Below are positions 36,300-47,915 of a stretch of 64,000 bases of DNA, one piece after another. Where the stretch lies: contig OX578277.1 in the NCBI GenBank assembly GCA_951217055.1, forward strand, positions 100,505,511 through 100,569,510, given 5' to 3'. Under the pieces are notes generated by a model, which made no database searches, had not been told where the DNA came from, and saw only the letters and a program-made list of their open reading frames with translations. Position 1 is the first letter of the stretch. Each line of letters starts with the position of its first letter. Source of the DNA: Gerris lacustris. Its lineage: Eukaryota; Arthropoda; Insecta; Hemiptera; Gerridae. Made by a program: the position numbers and the translations under genes.

Positions 36300-36943
36300 A
36301 AACCACATTATTATTTCACCTTAAAATGTTTGTATTTCATCATAAACGAAATGTTTGACCTCAATATGACATTACAAAGCTGTAAAAGGGAGTAATTTAC
36401 TTTTGACATTTCACAGCTCAGAGAGGAATAAACTATTAATCACACATCGTGAGATAAGACCAAAACTGCAGTCATAACTTTAACCATAATATTGTGATAA
36501 AAACCTTTGACCTGTGTAATAAAGACATTTTATACAACTACGATTAAAACTTAACTTAAGTTTTTCTCCTCGGTAAATGAGATAAGACTGAAAAAAACAC
36601 ATTATCAAAAGAAATTTTTCTTTCTCTTCAAATATTTCCGTATTTCTACAAATATTTTGAAACATATATTGTTTTCCGGGGGACTTAAAAAATAAATTTC
36701 GAAGCAGTAAGACCTCATATGGGTCAAACCGAGTTTCTCGGCGCGTACCTTACGGGTTCATCTACGACCTTCTTACAGCGGATATGCAAAACGTTGGTTC
36801 AAAACCAATAATTTCCCTTCTTAAGATCCATGTACAATATCAGGCAAATCTATTCTGGTTTTGTCCACTTATGTGGACGATATGTGGATTCAATGTCCAA
36901 AAACATATGTATCCATGATTCAATGTTTTTCCATGAAATGGAA
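36300..36943. other. Unclassified AT-rich sequence
   Basis: No gene or repeat family recognised. Confidence 0.4.
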
Positions 36944-37361
36944 AATAGTCTGCCAATTAGTGTGGCACATACTTTCCTCGCGTCCTATTGCGAATAATTG
37001 AATGATTCCCCCCCCCCCTCTTTTGTGATTTTTTTTTATTGAATTAAAGTATCAATTTAACAAAATTTAAAGAGCGCAAACGGTTCAAATTTATCTGCTT
37101 GCTATTTTTGATAAACCATTTAAAGTTCATAAAAAATCAGATGAGTTCTATTGAAGATATAGGTGTAAATAAATGTATGTTAGTGTATGTAAAAAAGGAA
37201 CAAATGGGTGCAGAAGGTTAAAAACTATATGGGACTAAAAAAATGTTCTCTGATGTCTGAAACGGATTTTTGTCTTGGAATTTTTGAAATTGGTGACAAA
37301 TAAAATCCGTTCTTCTGGACGATCAAGTAGCTTCCGTAATCATCGGCAAGCTCGGAAACAC
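36944..37361 (-). repeat. Interspersed repeat family A, reversed copy
   Basis: Runs from tctgccaattagtgtggcac to the reversed start catcggcaagctcgg. It gives the uninterrupted ttcataaaaaatcagatgag junction used to recognise the family H insertion at 3545. Confidence 0.65.
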
Positions 37362-37821
37362 AATGAGTATTATTTTCTTTAAAAATAGTACGAACTTACT
37401 CAAGCGTCTAATTAATTTCACATAGTATTTCCAATAAACTCAATTTTTCGGGCCAAACTCACTTTAATTATTGAACATTGTAAAGCACATTTTTTGATAT
37501 TGTATTGGTTTATAATAAAAATCTTTTAAAACAAAATTATGGCATGGCAAATTAATTTATAAATAAATAATATTAATTTATATAAATAGTAAGGATTATT
37601 TAGTTGGATTACCTAGAAGCCTATTCCTAGCTTTACTTAGAATAGTTAGTGACTCTAAAAACCACTCTAGATTGAGTTTAGTATTAATTATTTATTTAAT
37701 TCTATATTGTCACTATGACATAGCATAATATACCTATGTATAAAGTGTTTACATCGCCTACTAATTTTTATGTAATACTAGGTGGGTTCCAGTGCTTTGC
37801 TATTGAGTGTGTTATTTTTTT
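37362..37821. other. Unclassified AT-rich sequence
   Basis: No gene recognised. Confidence 0.4.
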
Positions 37822-39127
37822 AGGGTCCTTAAGCAAAACTAAGGCCCTTATATTTTCCTGCGTGTGTCTGTCCGTCCGTCCGGTCGCCTGCTCTCACGGC
37901 TACACATTTCGTCCGATCACTTTGAAATTTGGCATGTATGTGTCTTGTACCTACCCACATATTTTAAAAATATAGTGACTTAAAAAAAAATATTTTTCAA
38001 TAAAATTAGGGAAAAAACTTAAGGGTTAAAATTGTTTTATTTTTTTTCGACACTGTGAGGGGTATCATATGAAAGGGTACGTCGAGCTGATTACAAAAAT
38101 ATATAATTCTTTGGTTATAATTTTGATAGGGCGAGCGTAGGCAAGTTTGAAGTGGGTGTGAAACGTGTCCCTCCTTCTATCTCGCTTATGTGAAGTGCAA
38201 AAAATCTGAAAAAATTCCTGAACATTCTTCGACGAAAAGTTAAGATACCACTTTAGTCCACAGGCCACCATAAGAAGTGAGTCGCTGATTGATAAAGTTT
38301 TCTTACCTTATGGAATCGCTTATTTATGCCTTGTCCACCGATGAATTGGGTATATGGCAACTGGGCGCTGGGCCATTTCTTTTTTGTTGACATGCCAAAC
38401 TTGCCCTTCTGCGGGAACATTGAAAAGAGATAGATAAAGTTTTGATTTTCACAGGATCGTTTAATTAAATTATTTAAAAAACAGTGGTAAAGGTGGCCAC
38501 CAATACGAGTGGGCCGTTTTCTTTTTAACGTCCCCGCAGAGCGATATGTTTGGGGCGGTGGCCACCCCAAATGGCCCACTCTTATCGGTGGCCACCTTTA
38601 CCACTGTTTTTTTAAATAATTTAATTAAACGATCCTGTGAAAATCAAAACTTTATCTATCTCTTTTCAATGTTCCCGCAGAAGGGTAAGTTTGGCATGTC
38701 AACAAAAAAGAAATGGCCCAGCGCCCAGTTGCCATATACCCAATTCATCGGTGGACAAGGCATAAATAAGCGATTCCATAAGGTAAGAAAACTTTATCAA
38801 TCAGCGACTCACTTGTTATGGTGGCCTGTGGACTACTTTTTGGAAATTTCGAAAAAAATATTGTTTTATTTTTTATTGACAAAATACGTTTTTTTTATAA
38901 TTATGGTCTTTTCGATGTATTTATATTATATGGTTGTAGTCCGGTTCAGTGGCAAACAAATTCTTTATCAGAGTGTGTTTTGAGAATATCAGACCCTTAG
39001 GATTAGTTCAAAGTAAGCTTTTTTAGCATTTTAAAAAAACACTGTTTATACATTTTAAAGTTAAACACTATACAATACAGTGTGGCCTACGGAGCCTCGC
39101 TGTGTGCTGACTAACACACACTTGACC
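37822..39127 (+). mobile_element. Inverted-repeat family B, copy 3, interrupted by a foldback element
   Basis: Starts agggtccttaagcaaaacta and ends with ggcctacggagcct (to about 39097), then the conserved gtgtgctgactaacac tail. The interior matches copy 1 on both sides of the insert at 38254-38835. Confidence 0.75.
38254..38835. mobile_element. 582-bp foldback element with 262-bp arms
   Basis: The left arm 38254-38515 is nearly the exact reverse complement of the right arm 38573-38835, separated by about 57 bp. The ends are TAGTCCACAGGCCACC. CTT lies on both sides, and copy 1 of family B shows the unfilled site (ataccactttttg), supporting a 3-bp target duplication. Because the arms are identical, the same peptide reads out on both strands; I recognise no domain. 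The superfamily is unclear: a 3-bp duplication fits PIF/Harbinger or CACTA types, but the sequence CTT is not the usual TWA of Harbinger. Confidence 0.85.
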
Positions 39128-39357
39128 TGTTTATTAATGTATTGCTTCCCGAAAGTAACGGAAGCATTGTGTTCACTTTTGAGGACGAAAAAATTGTATG
39201 TCTCCGATTTTAAAAATTTTAAGTCAGAAATTAGTTTCAGACATCAGGAATCATTTTTGGGGTGTGTCTGTCTGTCTGTCTGTATGTCTGTCTATCAGTC
39301 GGTCTGTGTGTCCGCGAACCCTTCTTCTGTGTGTCTGAAACGTGTGACGATAACTTG

Positions 39358-40783
39358 CTACCCAATCCTGATAAATAATTAAAAATAAAAATAAAACCAA
39401 TGGGCTGAATTATAGAAGTTGCCTGCCAGCTAGTGGAGTGGGCCATAGGTTTGGGTATCTCAGACCAGGAATCAAAGTTACTAATTTAATTATAAAAAAA
39501 AAGAAAGGGAATCAATTAATAATCTCTGAGTCCTCTCACAAAATAAAGCTTGGAAGTAAAATACACACACAAAAATAAAACAATTAAACTGCCAAATGAT
39601 TAGTTTATTTTAAACAGCTTAAATGAAATATACTAACAAAATACAATTAAAATAATCCCCTAAAATGACTTCCAATTTCAAAGTAAAATAGCGCTCAAAG
39701 ATCTCAAAATTACATTAAATAATAATTAAGGAATTTAGTTTGAATAAAAATTTGCTGTAATATTTTAAAAATGATAAAGTCCATAATTTCAGTTAACTAA
39801 TAAAATTATAAAATAAAAACACCCGTCCGCGGAAGAAATTATAACAGATCCATTTATTATTTTAAATCTTTATACTTAAAAATAAAGAAAACGAAGGTAA
39901 AAATTCCTATATTATATCCAATACTGTTCAGATCACAAGATAAGTTGAAAGAAAGTGAATGAGCTGGATAAAATATCAGTCCAAAGAAAATTCCAAATAA
40001 CTTCTAACAAAGGGAAGGCATCATAGCCCCCAAAATCCCAATTGAAAAGCCTTTATCAGCATCAGCTTAAATCTACGAGGAGGAGGGAAGTTCTTGAGGA
40101 AATTACCCTGGTAAATCTACAACTAAAGTAATTTTATAAGTTCTTAACCTAGATTAATGTTTATGGTTACTAGGGCAATTAGGTTTCTAAAAACTAAGTA
40201 ATTAATACTAAGGGAAGGGTGCTTAGCTGTTGAAGGATTCCAAAATTAGAGTTGCAGAAGATTTTCTAAGTTCAAGTTCATATAAGTTTCATAATTCATT
40301 AGCACAAGCTTCACAGATAACAATCACCAATTCGTCTGCACACACGAAATCCGAATAAAACGATAGGCGCACTACGAACGATTGTGATGTGAAAACTTAA
40401 TTTCGGAGTAAAACTCCTGAGTCAAGGACTGACAATTATGTTACAGCAGCTCAAGCTTGACTGAGGGTTCAGAGATAATCATTTAGGTAAAATAGGAGAA
40501 ACTCAATCATATTAAAAAATGTCAACAAAGAAGTTATTCTGTAGAAGTAAGTGAGATAGAGTATAAGGTGCATATGTAAGAAAGAGTGAGAGATAAGGAA
40601 TGTAAATATAAGTACTATAGAATTATCTATGTTTATCTGAGAGTAAAGGATTATCTATAAAAGAGATTATTATGAAGGAGGGAAAGAGTGAGAGATACCA
40701 AATCAAAACAAAAACAAAACTAATCTTCTTAAGATAACAAAATTAAGACTTTTAAATAAATGAAAAATCACCCGTAACAAACT
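39358..40783. other. Unclassified 1.4-kb insert in family A
   Basis: AT-rich, with no recognised gene, no obvious terminal repeats and no clear target duplication (acttg left, actta right). It is defined only by the interruption of family A. Confidence 0.45.
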
Positions 40784-41033
40784 TAAGTAAAAGTAGACCG
40801 ATTTTGATGAAATTTTATGTTCATTTTACCAATTCCCAGGACTAGTTCGTTTGACAACGTTATCTGCCCAAGCGTACGCGCGTAACGCTCGCGTAAACAT
40901 GAACTTAAAATTTAAAATTATAATTTTAGGTCGGGAAGAAATCTAACTTCATCTATTCAATGAGATAACATATTTTTTTTTCAAATATAATTTTTTAGTA
41001 AAACCAACAGCCACACCGCTATGAAGTGTTAGA

Positions 41034-41300
41034 GATAGAACGCGGGGAGGGAGATAGACGAGGGGAATAGGAGGCGACTTCGTCCCCCTCTTCAGTAGCA
41101 CAACGAGCCTAAGGACCTCGAGACCAGGCGACCAGGCTTCTTTCGCTATCTGTACACTGTTGCATTCACTTCTGCACACGTTATTGAAACTATAAACCTA
41201 CTCTCACTCCTACCGACTTTTGCATTACGAATTTGAACACTTTGAATATTGCCGCTGCACTTTCCTTTCGTTATATTTATTTTACATATCCTCATCAACA
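41034..41300. other. GC-richer insert in the tail of family A
   Basis: Begins after aagtgttagagata and holds gaacgcggggagggagatag and a G/C-rich stretch. It is open on the minus strand for about 75 codons with no recognisable domain. Confidence 0.4.
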
Positions 41301-41468
41301 TTATTTAAAATAATTTTGATATAATATTACAATAAAATAATTTTATAGCAATAATGTTAATATAACAATTAAGTACATAATAGGATGCGAGGAAGCTATG
41401 TGCCACACTAATTGGCAGTCTATTTTTTAATTGGATAGGTCTACAGATCTACTGTCAAGAAGCATTAA

Positions 41469-42060
41469 TAGTAGATTACGCGTCGAGTGTGGAAAGTAGC
41501 GTTTTGCATGCGAGTGTCGAGTTTGCACCCGAGCGACAGCGAGGGTAGTAAAACCACACGAGTAATGCAAAATGCCGTTTTCCCACGAGTTGCGTACCGT
41601 ACTTTATCTACGATTGTTAGATTTAAATTATAAATACAGAAAAAAATAAACTTGCTGTATGTAAGTTCGTATCTCTCTCTTGATAAAGATGGGATTAATT
41701 CTTGAGTTGTATTTTTTGCCGAATTAATTATTTCTGGAGGAGTATTATTCTCCACATTTTCGTCAAAGTCACTTGATTCACTTATTGTTTTTCACTAAAA
41801 ACTCGATATAAACAGTTATTTTTAATAAAAGAACTGCAAATTAGTTTGGTTAAATGTAAACAAACTTGCTAATCGTGCGTAAAGCTGAAGAATTCCTCTT
41901 CTTTACCGCACACTGTGTGGTAAAGAAGAGGAATTGTTCAGTTCTATGAGACGCGCATGCGCAATGAATGCAAGTACGTAAATAATCACTTTCTACGCAT
42001 CTAAACAAAGATATAATGTTTATATTTCTTATCAATCGTAGATAAAAGTATTAATCTACT
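41469..42060. mobile_element. Repeat family F, copy 1
   Basis: agtagatta at the left end is matched by taatctact at the right end. Internal landmarks are gcatgcgagtgtcgagtttg, the inner inverted pair tttatctacgattg/caatcgtagataaa, and a central hairpin ttcctcttctttaccgca...ggtaaagaagaggaa. It has no coding capacity. Confidence 0.65.
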
Positions 42061-42300
42061 TATTAAAAAATTTGGATGGTTTGTCGTATGTACCCCAAAG
42101 ATGGTCCAATAATAATAATTTCAACCGTGTGTGCTCCTTAAATAATACTTTTATACATTATATAGACAGATTAAAAAAAAAGTGGGAAATTCAAATTAAT
42201 TAACAATAATGGGTTGTACATTGTACATGCTTAAAGACATTAAAGTACATGCGAAATGACGCGAGGAAGCTATGTGCCACACTAATTGGCAGTCTATTTT
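42061..42300 (+). repeat. Interspersed repeat family A, 3' part before family F copy 2
   Basis: Contains aaatttggatggtttgtcg and ends agctatgtgccacactaatt. The join to family F is the same as at 41420-41469, so A plus F amplified as a unit. Confidence 0.55.
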
Positions 42301-42898
42301 TTAATTGGATAGGTCTACAGATCTACTGTCAAGAAGCATTAATAGTAGATTACGCGTCGAGTGTGGAAAGTAGCGTTTTGCATGCGAGTGTCGAGTTTGC
42401 ACCCGAGCGACAGCGAGGGTAGTAAAACCACACGAGTAATGCAAAATGCCGTTTTCCCACGAGTTGCGTACCGTACTTTATCTACGATTGTTAGATTTAA
42501 ATAATAAATAAAGAAAAAATAAACTTGCTGTATGTAAGTTCGTATCTCTTCTCTTGATAAAGATGGCTTTAATCTTGAGTTGTATTTTTTGCCGAATTAA
42601 TTATTTCTGGAGGAGTATTATTCTCTACATTTTCGTCAAAGCCACTTGATTCATTCATTGTTTTTCACTAAAAACTCGATATAAACAGTTACTAAAAGAA
42701 TAGCAAATTAGTTTTGTTAAATGTAAACAAACTCGCTAATCGTGCGTAAAGCTGAAGAATTCCTTTTCTTTACCGCGCTAGCGTGGTAAAGAAGAGGAAT
42801 TCTTCAGAACCAAGAGACGCGCATGCGCAATGAATACAAGTACGTAAATAATCACTTTCTACGCATCTAAACAGAGATATAATGTTTATATTTCGTAT

Positions 42899-44606
42899 TT
42901 TTTGGATTTAATTTACCTTTATTGAATAAGAAAAAATACAACATATTAATACATAATAATATTTCATTACATCGAGTTATCTTTTTTGCTGATTTAACAA
43001 TTTAATACTACATTAGGTTATCTCTCCACTAGAGAACATGGAGTCCTGAGCTGTGGAGAGAGAGTTTACACAGTTTGTTAAGTATATTACATTGTACAAC
43101 AATAATTATTTTAAAAGGATTAATTAGTTATTTTACATAATTATATATTTATTTTAGTTTTAATTATATATTTATATTATTATATATTATTTTAGTTTTT
43201 ATAGTTTTAGTTATTTATAGTAATGATAATGACTATATACATTTAGTTTTTACACTTTTTTTATTTTATTTTATTTCATTTATTTTATTTTTTTAGTTTA
43301 TCTTAATAGCTAAAGTATATTTATAAATCTAGTGTATGTCGGCAACATATTTTCTTATTTTAGTTTTGAATAGTACCAAGGATTTTATGTTTTTAAGCTC
43401 ATCAGGTAGTTGATTGAATAGTATTATTGCGCAATAGGTCCAGTGTCTTTGGGCCATAGAGGTTCTGAGAGCTGGTACTATATAATTTCCTCTGATTTGA
43501 CCTCTAGTCATAATTGCATGGTCAATTCTTTTTATGTTATGTTTTTCTTCCTTAAGGTGGGTTATACATTTATAATTATACATCTGTTTAAGAGTCAGTA
43601 TCGAGAGCTGCTTAAATAGTGGCTTTGAATGTTCTATTCGTTTTTTATTTAAAATTATTCTTAAAATTGCTTTTTGCTTTAAAAATATTGTTTCCTTGAT
43701 AGTGTCACAAGCTGATCCCCAAGTAAGAAGTCCATACTGTATTATGGAGCCAACGATGCCATAATACAAAACTCTCAACTGTGAGATACTTAGATACATT
43801 TTTAGTTTCATGAATATAAATGTTAGCGCGCGTAATTTTGTATTCAACTTATTAATATGAGCCTTCCAATTTAAACAGTTATCGATAGTGACTCCCAAAT
43901 ATTTAACTGTGGAGACCCACTCAATACGTGGGCACTGGCAGTGTGGTAATTGGCAATTTTTGTTATGTACTATTAATTTTGGGATTTGAGGTAATGTAGT
44001 TCTATGCAACGAGTAAGTCATTGCACATGTTTTTTTTACACTTATAGTTAATTCATTGAATTCAAACCATTGTATTATTCGTTGTAGGTCATTTTGAATA
44101 AGTGTTGCCGTTTGTATATATTGTTCAGACTCACATAGTAAAACTAGATCATCTGCAAATCCTATCAATGAAGAGTTTGTAACTATTTTAAAAATGGAGT
44201 TTATATAGATAATGAACAATAAGGGACCAAGGACAGTGCCTTGTGGAATCGAATAAGTGGATGTAAAGCTATTTCCTAATGTATTGTTTAGTTTAACTCT
44301 GTATAATCTGTTACTTAAATAACTTCGGAACCATCTTAGCATAGTACCATATATTCCTATGTCTTTCAATGCTTTAATTAGTTTACTATGTGAAACACTG
44401 TCGAAAGCTTTCGTAAGGTCTATGTACACTGCAATAGGTTTTTTGTTTCTGTCCAAACTTTCTGTTATAAATGTCGATACTTTATTTATAGCGTCTTGAG
44501 TATTTAAACCATTTTGAAAACCGAACTGGTTATTGGATAATATTTTATAAGTCTGTATGAATTTGTTAAGATGTTTTTTCGCTATTTTTTCCAGAATTTT
44601 TGCAAA
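42899..44606 (-). mobile_element. 5'-truncated non-LTR retrotransposon with 6-bp target duplication
   Basis: Flanked by TCGTAT at 42893-42898 and 44607-44612; family F copy 1 shows the unfilled site. The 3' end (plus-strand left) has a short A tail, seen as T's at 42899-42903, and an AATAAA on the minus strand at 42918-42923, about 15 nt before it. The 5' end is truncated inside the reverse transcriptase, as is common for LINE insertions. Confidence 0.85.
43329..44606 (-). CDS. LINE reverse transcriptase, 5'-truncated
   Basis: An open frame of about 425 codons encodes most of a non-LTR reverse transcriptase. Motifs in residue order (counting from the first in-frame codon just outside the element) are YIDLTKAFDSV (64-74) with the first catalytic Asp, IPQGTVLGP (123-131), and FADD (153-156) with the catalytic Asp pair. 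The thumb-region signature YLGVTIDNCLNWKAHI follows. The endonuclease domain and the start of the protein are missing; the reading frame runs straight into host DNA at the 5' truncation. There are no internal stops, so the copy is fairly young. It resembles the Jockey/CR1 group; the exact clade needs a phylogeny. It cannot mobilise itself. Confidence 0.88.
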   Translation of the reverse strand, partial: FAKILEKIAKKHLNKFIQTYKILSNNQFGFQNGLNTQDAINKVSTFITESLDRNKKPIAVYIDLTKAFDSVSHSKLIKALKDIGIYGTMLRWFRSYLSNRLYRVKLNNTLGNSFTSTYSIPQGTVLGPLLFIIYINSIFKIVTNSSLIGFADDLVLLCESEQYIQTATLIQNDLQRIIQWFEFNELTISVKKTCAMTYSLHRTTLPQIPKLIVHNKNCQLPHCQCPRIEWVSTVKYLGVTIDNCLNWKAHINKLNTKLRALTFIFMKLKMYLSISQLRVLYYGIVGSIIQYGLLTWGSACDTIKETIFLKQKAILRIILNKKRIEHSKPLFKQLSILTLKQMYNYKCITHLKEEKHNIKRIDHAIMTRGQIRGNYIVPALRTSMAQRHWTYCAIILFNQLPDELKNIKSLVLFKTKIRKYVADIH

Positions 44607-44626
44607 TCGTATCAATCGTAGATAAA

Positions 44627-45814
44627 ATAATTTTACTAAGAGAGAACAATCTTAATGTCATTGAGTTCTCTATTTATAATACCCCACGTATCAGTTATAA
44701 TTTGTAAAAGTCCCTAATAAATAATTGATTCCGACTACAAAAGGAGGAAAATGTTAAATTCCGGGAATAAAAGAGAAGCAAATATTAATTTTCAAACTTC
44801 AGAAGGTTCTGGGCTTGATTCCTTGTCTATTTAACTTTCCCCAATTTACTTAGGGATAAAATTTTAGAAAATCTCTGTTGGCAGACATCAATATTGATTT
44901 GGAAATGATCATACTATTTTATTATTTTATTTTAGCATTTAAAAAAAAGTGATGATAATTACGTTAGTGAGAGATACTAGAAAATAGGTATACGGCAATC
45001 ATTCTAAAGCAAAATATGGCTATTTGAAAAACACTTTTAATAAAGTGGTTTTTCCGTTAAAGAAAGCTAAATTCCAATTTTCAAAACTCCAGTATAATTG
45101 GTTCCGGAGATATTGTCATGTCCAAATTTGCATCTAAATTGTTTAAATTGAAAATGGCTTATACAAAAAACTAGTTTTAACAAACACCTAGAAGCTAAGA
45201 GGTGCCTACCTAAAGTATTGAAATTTTCTACTGAAACTGGTTCCAGAGATATTATTGCTTTGATAAATTTTAACGTACAAATGGCCACCATCTTGAATCA
45301 AAATGACCTATTGTAAAATCCATTTACCAAATTTGTTTATGTCATAATAGCTAACTTTTATTATTCGGGGTTTTAGTGAAAATTTATTTCGGAGATATCG
45401 TCATATTGTATTTTCATGTCATTCATGTTTTCAAATGGCTGCCATCTTTAATTAAGATGGCGGATCAAAAAAATATTGCTTAGCGAGTACCTATAGGGGA
45501 TATGAGGAATCTACCTACAAAATTGCATGCTCATGTAGGTTCAGCGGTTTTTTAGATATCGTGATGAGTGAGTGAGTTAGTAAATCAGTGAGTCAGTAAG
45601 TCAGTGAGTGTTATTTGAATTTTATATACATACGTAGAGAAAATAATGTTTCTGAAAAATGTCAATATATATTACTCTTTTCTTATTTTCCATTTTTTAC
45701 TCTTTCTATCCTGATTAGATCTAATAATTAATTTGTCACTTGCTCTCTTTTGTTCAATGGATTTGAAATTCTCGTGTTATAATTTTTATAATCTATCATA
45801 CATGCTGTTATTAC
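44627..45814. other. Unclassified sequence with short tandem motifs
   Basis: About 45030-45480 holds blocks of the type ggttccggagatattgtcat alternating with atggcnnccatcttgaat. A short tandem of gagtcagtaagt units lies at about 45566-45610. No gene recognised. Confidence 0.45.
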
Positions 45815-47022
45815 GGTTTTGTATAACTTCTCGAAACCCTTATGCCAAGGGTGATGTGTCGGTCCGTCCGTCACTCTTTGATTTAGATCTTCCGAACAGT
45901 TTAAGCTATAAAGTTAAATTTTAAAATACTGGCGTCATTTTTTGACCCACTCATAGAAAAAATATAGAGAAGATAAAAATTTAATATGCGCATGTGCATT
46001 TCTCAAAAATGTGGTAAACTCAAATATTTTTATTTTTTTAATTTTCAAGTGGGATGTCAAATGAAAGCTGCTGATTAGTAGGTTACAAATATATGTATAC
46101 TTTTTAAAATTTTACATTCTTTATTGAATGAATGAGATAAAATGTACCCAAACAATCCCCCCTCAAACCACCCTATAATGGCTAGTCCGAAAATTTTGAA
46201 TAATTAATACAAATACCTTATTATGGGGTGATGAAAAATTCCCGACAAAAATTAATTTACCTTGTCATTACCGATAAAATAGTGTATTACGCGTTGAGTG
46301 CGGAAAGTAGCAGTTTGCATGCGAGTGTGGAGTTTGCACCCGATATAGCGAGGGTAGTAAAACCACACGAGCAAAGCAGAATGCCGTTTTCGCACGAGTT
46401 GAGTACCGTACTTTATCTACGATTGTTAGATTTTAATAATAAATACAGAAAAAAATAATAAACTTCCTGTATGTAAGTTCGTATTACTCTTTTGATAAAG
46501 ATGACATTAATACATTAGTTGTATTTTGTGCGGAATTAATTATTTCGGGAGGAGTATTATTCTCCTCATATTCGTTATAATCACTTAAAAATCACGCATT
46601 GATTTCCACAAAAAACTTAATATAAACAGTTACTTTTATAAAATTAGTTTTGTTAAATGTAAACAAACTCGCTAATCGTGCGTAAAGTTGAAGAATTCTT
46701 CATCTTTACTACCCTAGAGCGGTAAAGAAGAGGAATTCTTCAGTATTATGAGACGCGCATGCGTAATGAATACACGTACGTAAAGAATCACTTTCTACGC
46801 ATCTAAACAGAGATATACATTGTTTAAATTCGTAGCAATCGTAGATAAAAACATTTTGACCACCCGGGGGAACCAAAAATCATTTAGTTTTTGGTTTGAT
46901 TTTTGGGGTCTTCCACCAGAATTTGTTTATATTTTATTATTTTAATATTGAGCAGGATGGGATAATAAAAAAATGTTATTTCATAATATTATAACGTATA
47001 TGCTTCATAATCTACGAAACCC
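45815..47022. repeat. Probable family E relative carrying family F copy 3
   Basis: tctcgaaacccttatgccaa at the left and tctacgaaaccctaaaaag at the right resemble family E/B ends, with ggtccgtccgtcac inside. Family F copy 3 lies within. Confidence 0.45.
46276..46850. mobile_element. Repeat family F, copy 3
   Basis: Shares gcatgcgagtgtggagtttg, agggtagtaaaaccacacga, the tttatctacgattg/caatcgtagataaa pair and the central hairpin (about 46691-46742). It is more diverged than copies 1 and 2. Confidence 0.6.
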
Positions 47023-47605
47023 TAAAAAGCACTAGGATACAAGTACTTCCCTGTGATTTTTAATTTAATGCTTTTAGCAGTCGTTGTAATGATTTCTTTT
47101 CTTTTTTGGCCATATAATAAGGAAAAATTAAATGTCTAAAAAAGGGAAGTTTTCCTTACATTTTTTATTAATTGGGAATCTCGAATCTCGAAACTTTCCC
47201 TTCAAACATCCTATCTGGTCAAGAGTCTTTTTTATAAATCATCTCTTGTTTCTTGGAACCATTATGAATTCGGCCCACGCTTGAAAACCTAAATAAAGAC
47301 CTTTTTGACTTAGAGTCTATCAAAAGAACAAATCAATTTTTTATTAAATTTAAACAATTTTTCTTCAACTAATTTTTACTCAAAATGTAATTTAATAAAA
47401 AGAAGTAATTATGAAAAAGTTACAACAACTGTAATATTTACAAAATCATTATTCTGTTTAACAACTCAAAATGTCAAGAGTTCATTCTGCTTGATTATTG
47501 TGACTATAGAAGTGTATAAAAAATTGTATGTCACAAAAGAAGAAAATTCAAACAGTATCAATTGAAACATAATACATAATTAAATAAAAATCGTTATTAG
47601 TACTA
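47023..47605. other. Unclassified AT-rich sequence
   Basis: No gene recognised. Confidence 0.4.
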
Positions 47606-47747
47606 TTAGTCCAGGAGATAGCTTGCAAAAAAGTGTCTGACTAACATCAAGCTAGAATTTTGTCTATAAGTAAATCTTTTGCTGCTTTTTAAGAAAATGT
47701 GGTCGACTAAGTTCGTCTGTGGAGCATAGCTTGGCAATAGGCATTTG

Positions 47748-47790
<43 letters not shown>

Positions 47791-47915
47791 GTGGAGAGCG
47801 GCTATTTCCCGCCCTTTTTGGTGGACAATGTGATTTTTATGATCCTGAGTACGAACTTAGTTAGTAGACCAATATTAGTCAGTCAAATATTACTCCAAAT
47901 CAAAGAGTTAACCTA
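47606..47915 (+). repeat. Interspersed repeat family D, copy 4
   Basis: Starts agtccaggagatagcttgc and ends near tactccaaatcaaagag. It contains a poly-A run of about 37 (47751-47787) where other copies have only 7-9 A. Confidence 0.7.

Larger units (their letters stand above)
39146..41420 (+). repeat. Interspersed repeat family A, copy split by long inserts
   Basis: The 5' part is at 39146-39357 (gaaagtaacggaagcattgt ... gacgataactt). The family text resumes at about 40784 (gtagaccgattttgatgaaa) and ends near 41420 with agctatgtgccacactaatt. Two inserts break it: about 39358-40783 and about 41034-41300. Confidence 0.6.
42344..44626. mobile_element. Repeat family F, copy 2, split by a LINE
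   Basis: Nearly identical to copy 1 up to tgtttatatttcgtat (42898). The family text resumes at 44607 with tcgtatcaatcgtagataaa. The central hairpin is at about 42754-42806. Confidence 0.7.

Noticed and set aside
36012..36308. Arg-Glu-rich frame on the minus strand
   Set aside because: Direct translation of the CT microsatellite.
38253..38983. Two frames encoding the same peptide on opposite strands
   Set aside because: They are the two arms of the foldback element. Identity reflects the inverted repeat, and no domain is recognisable.
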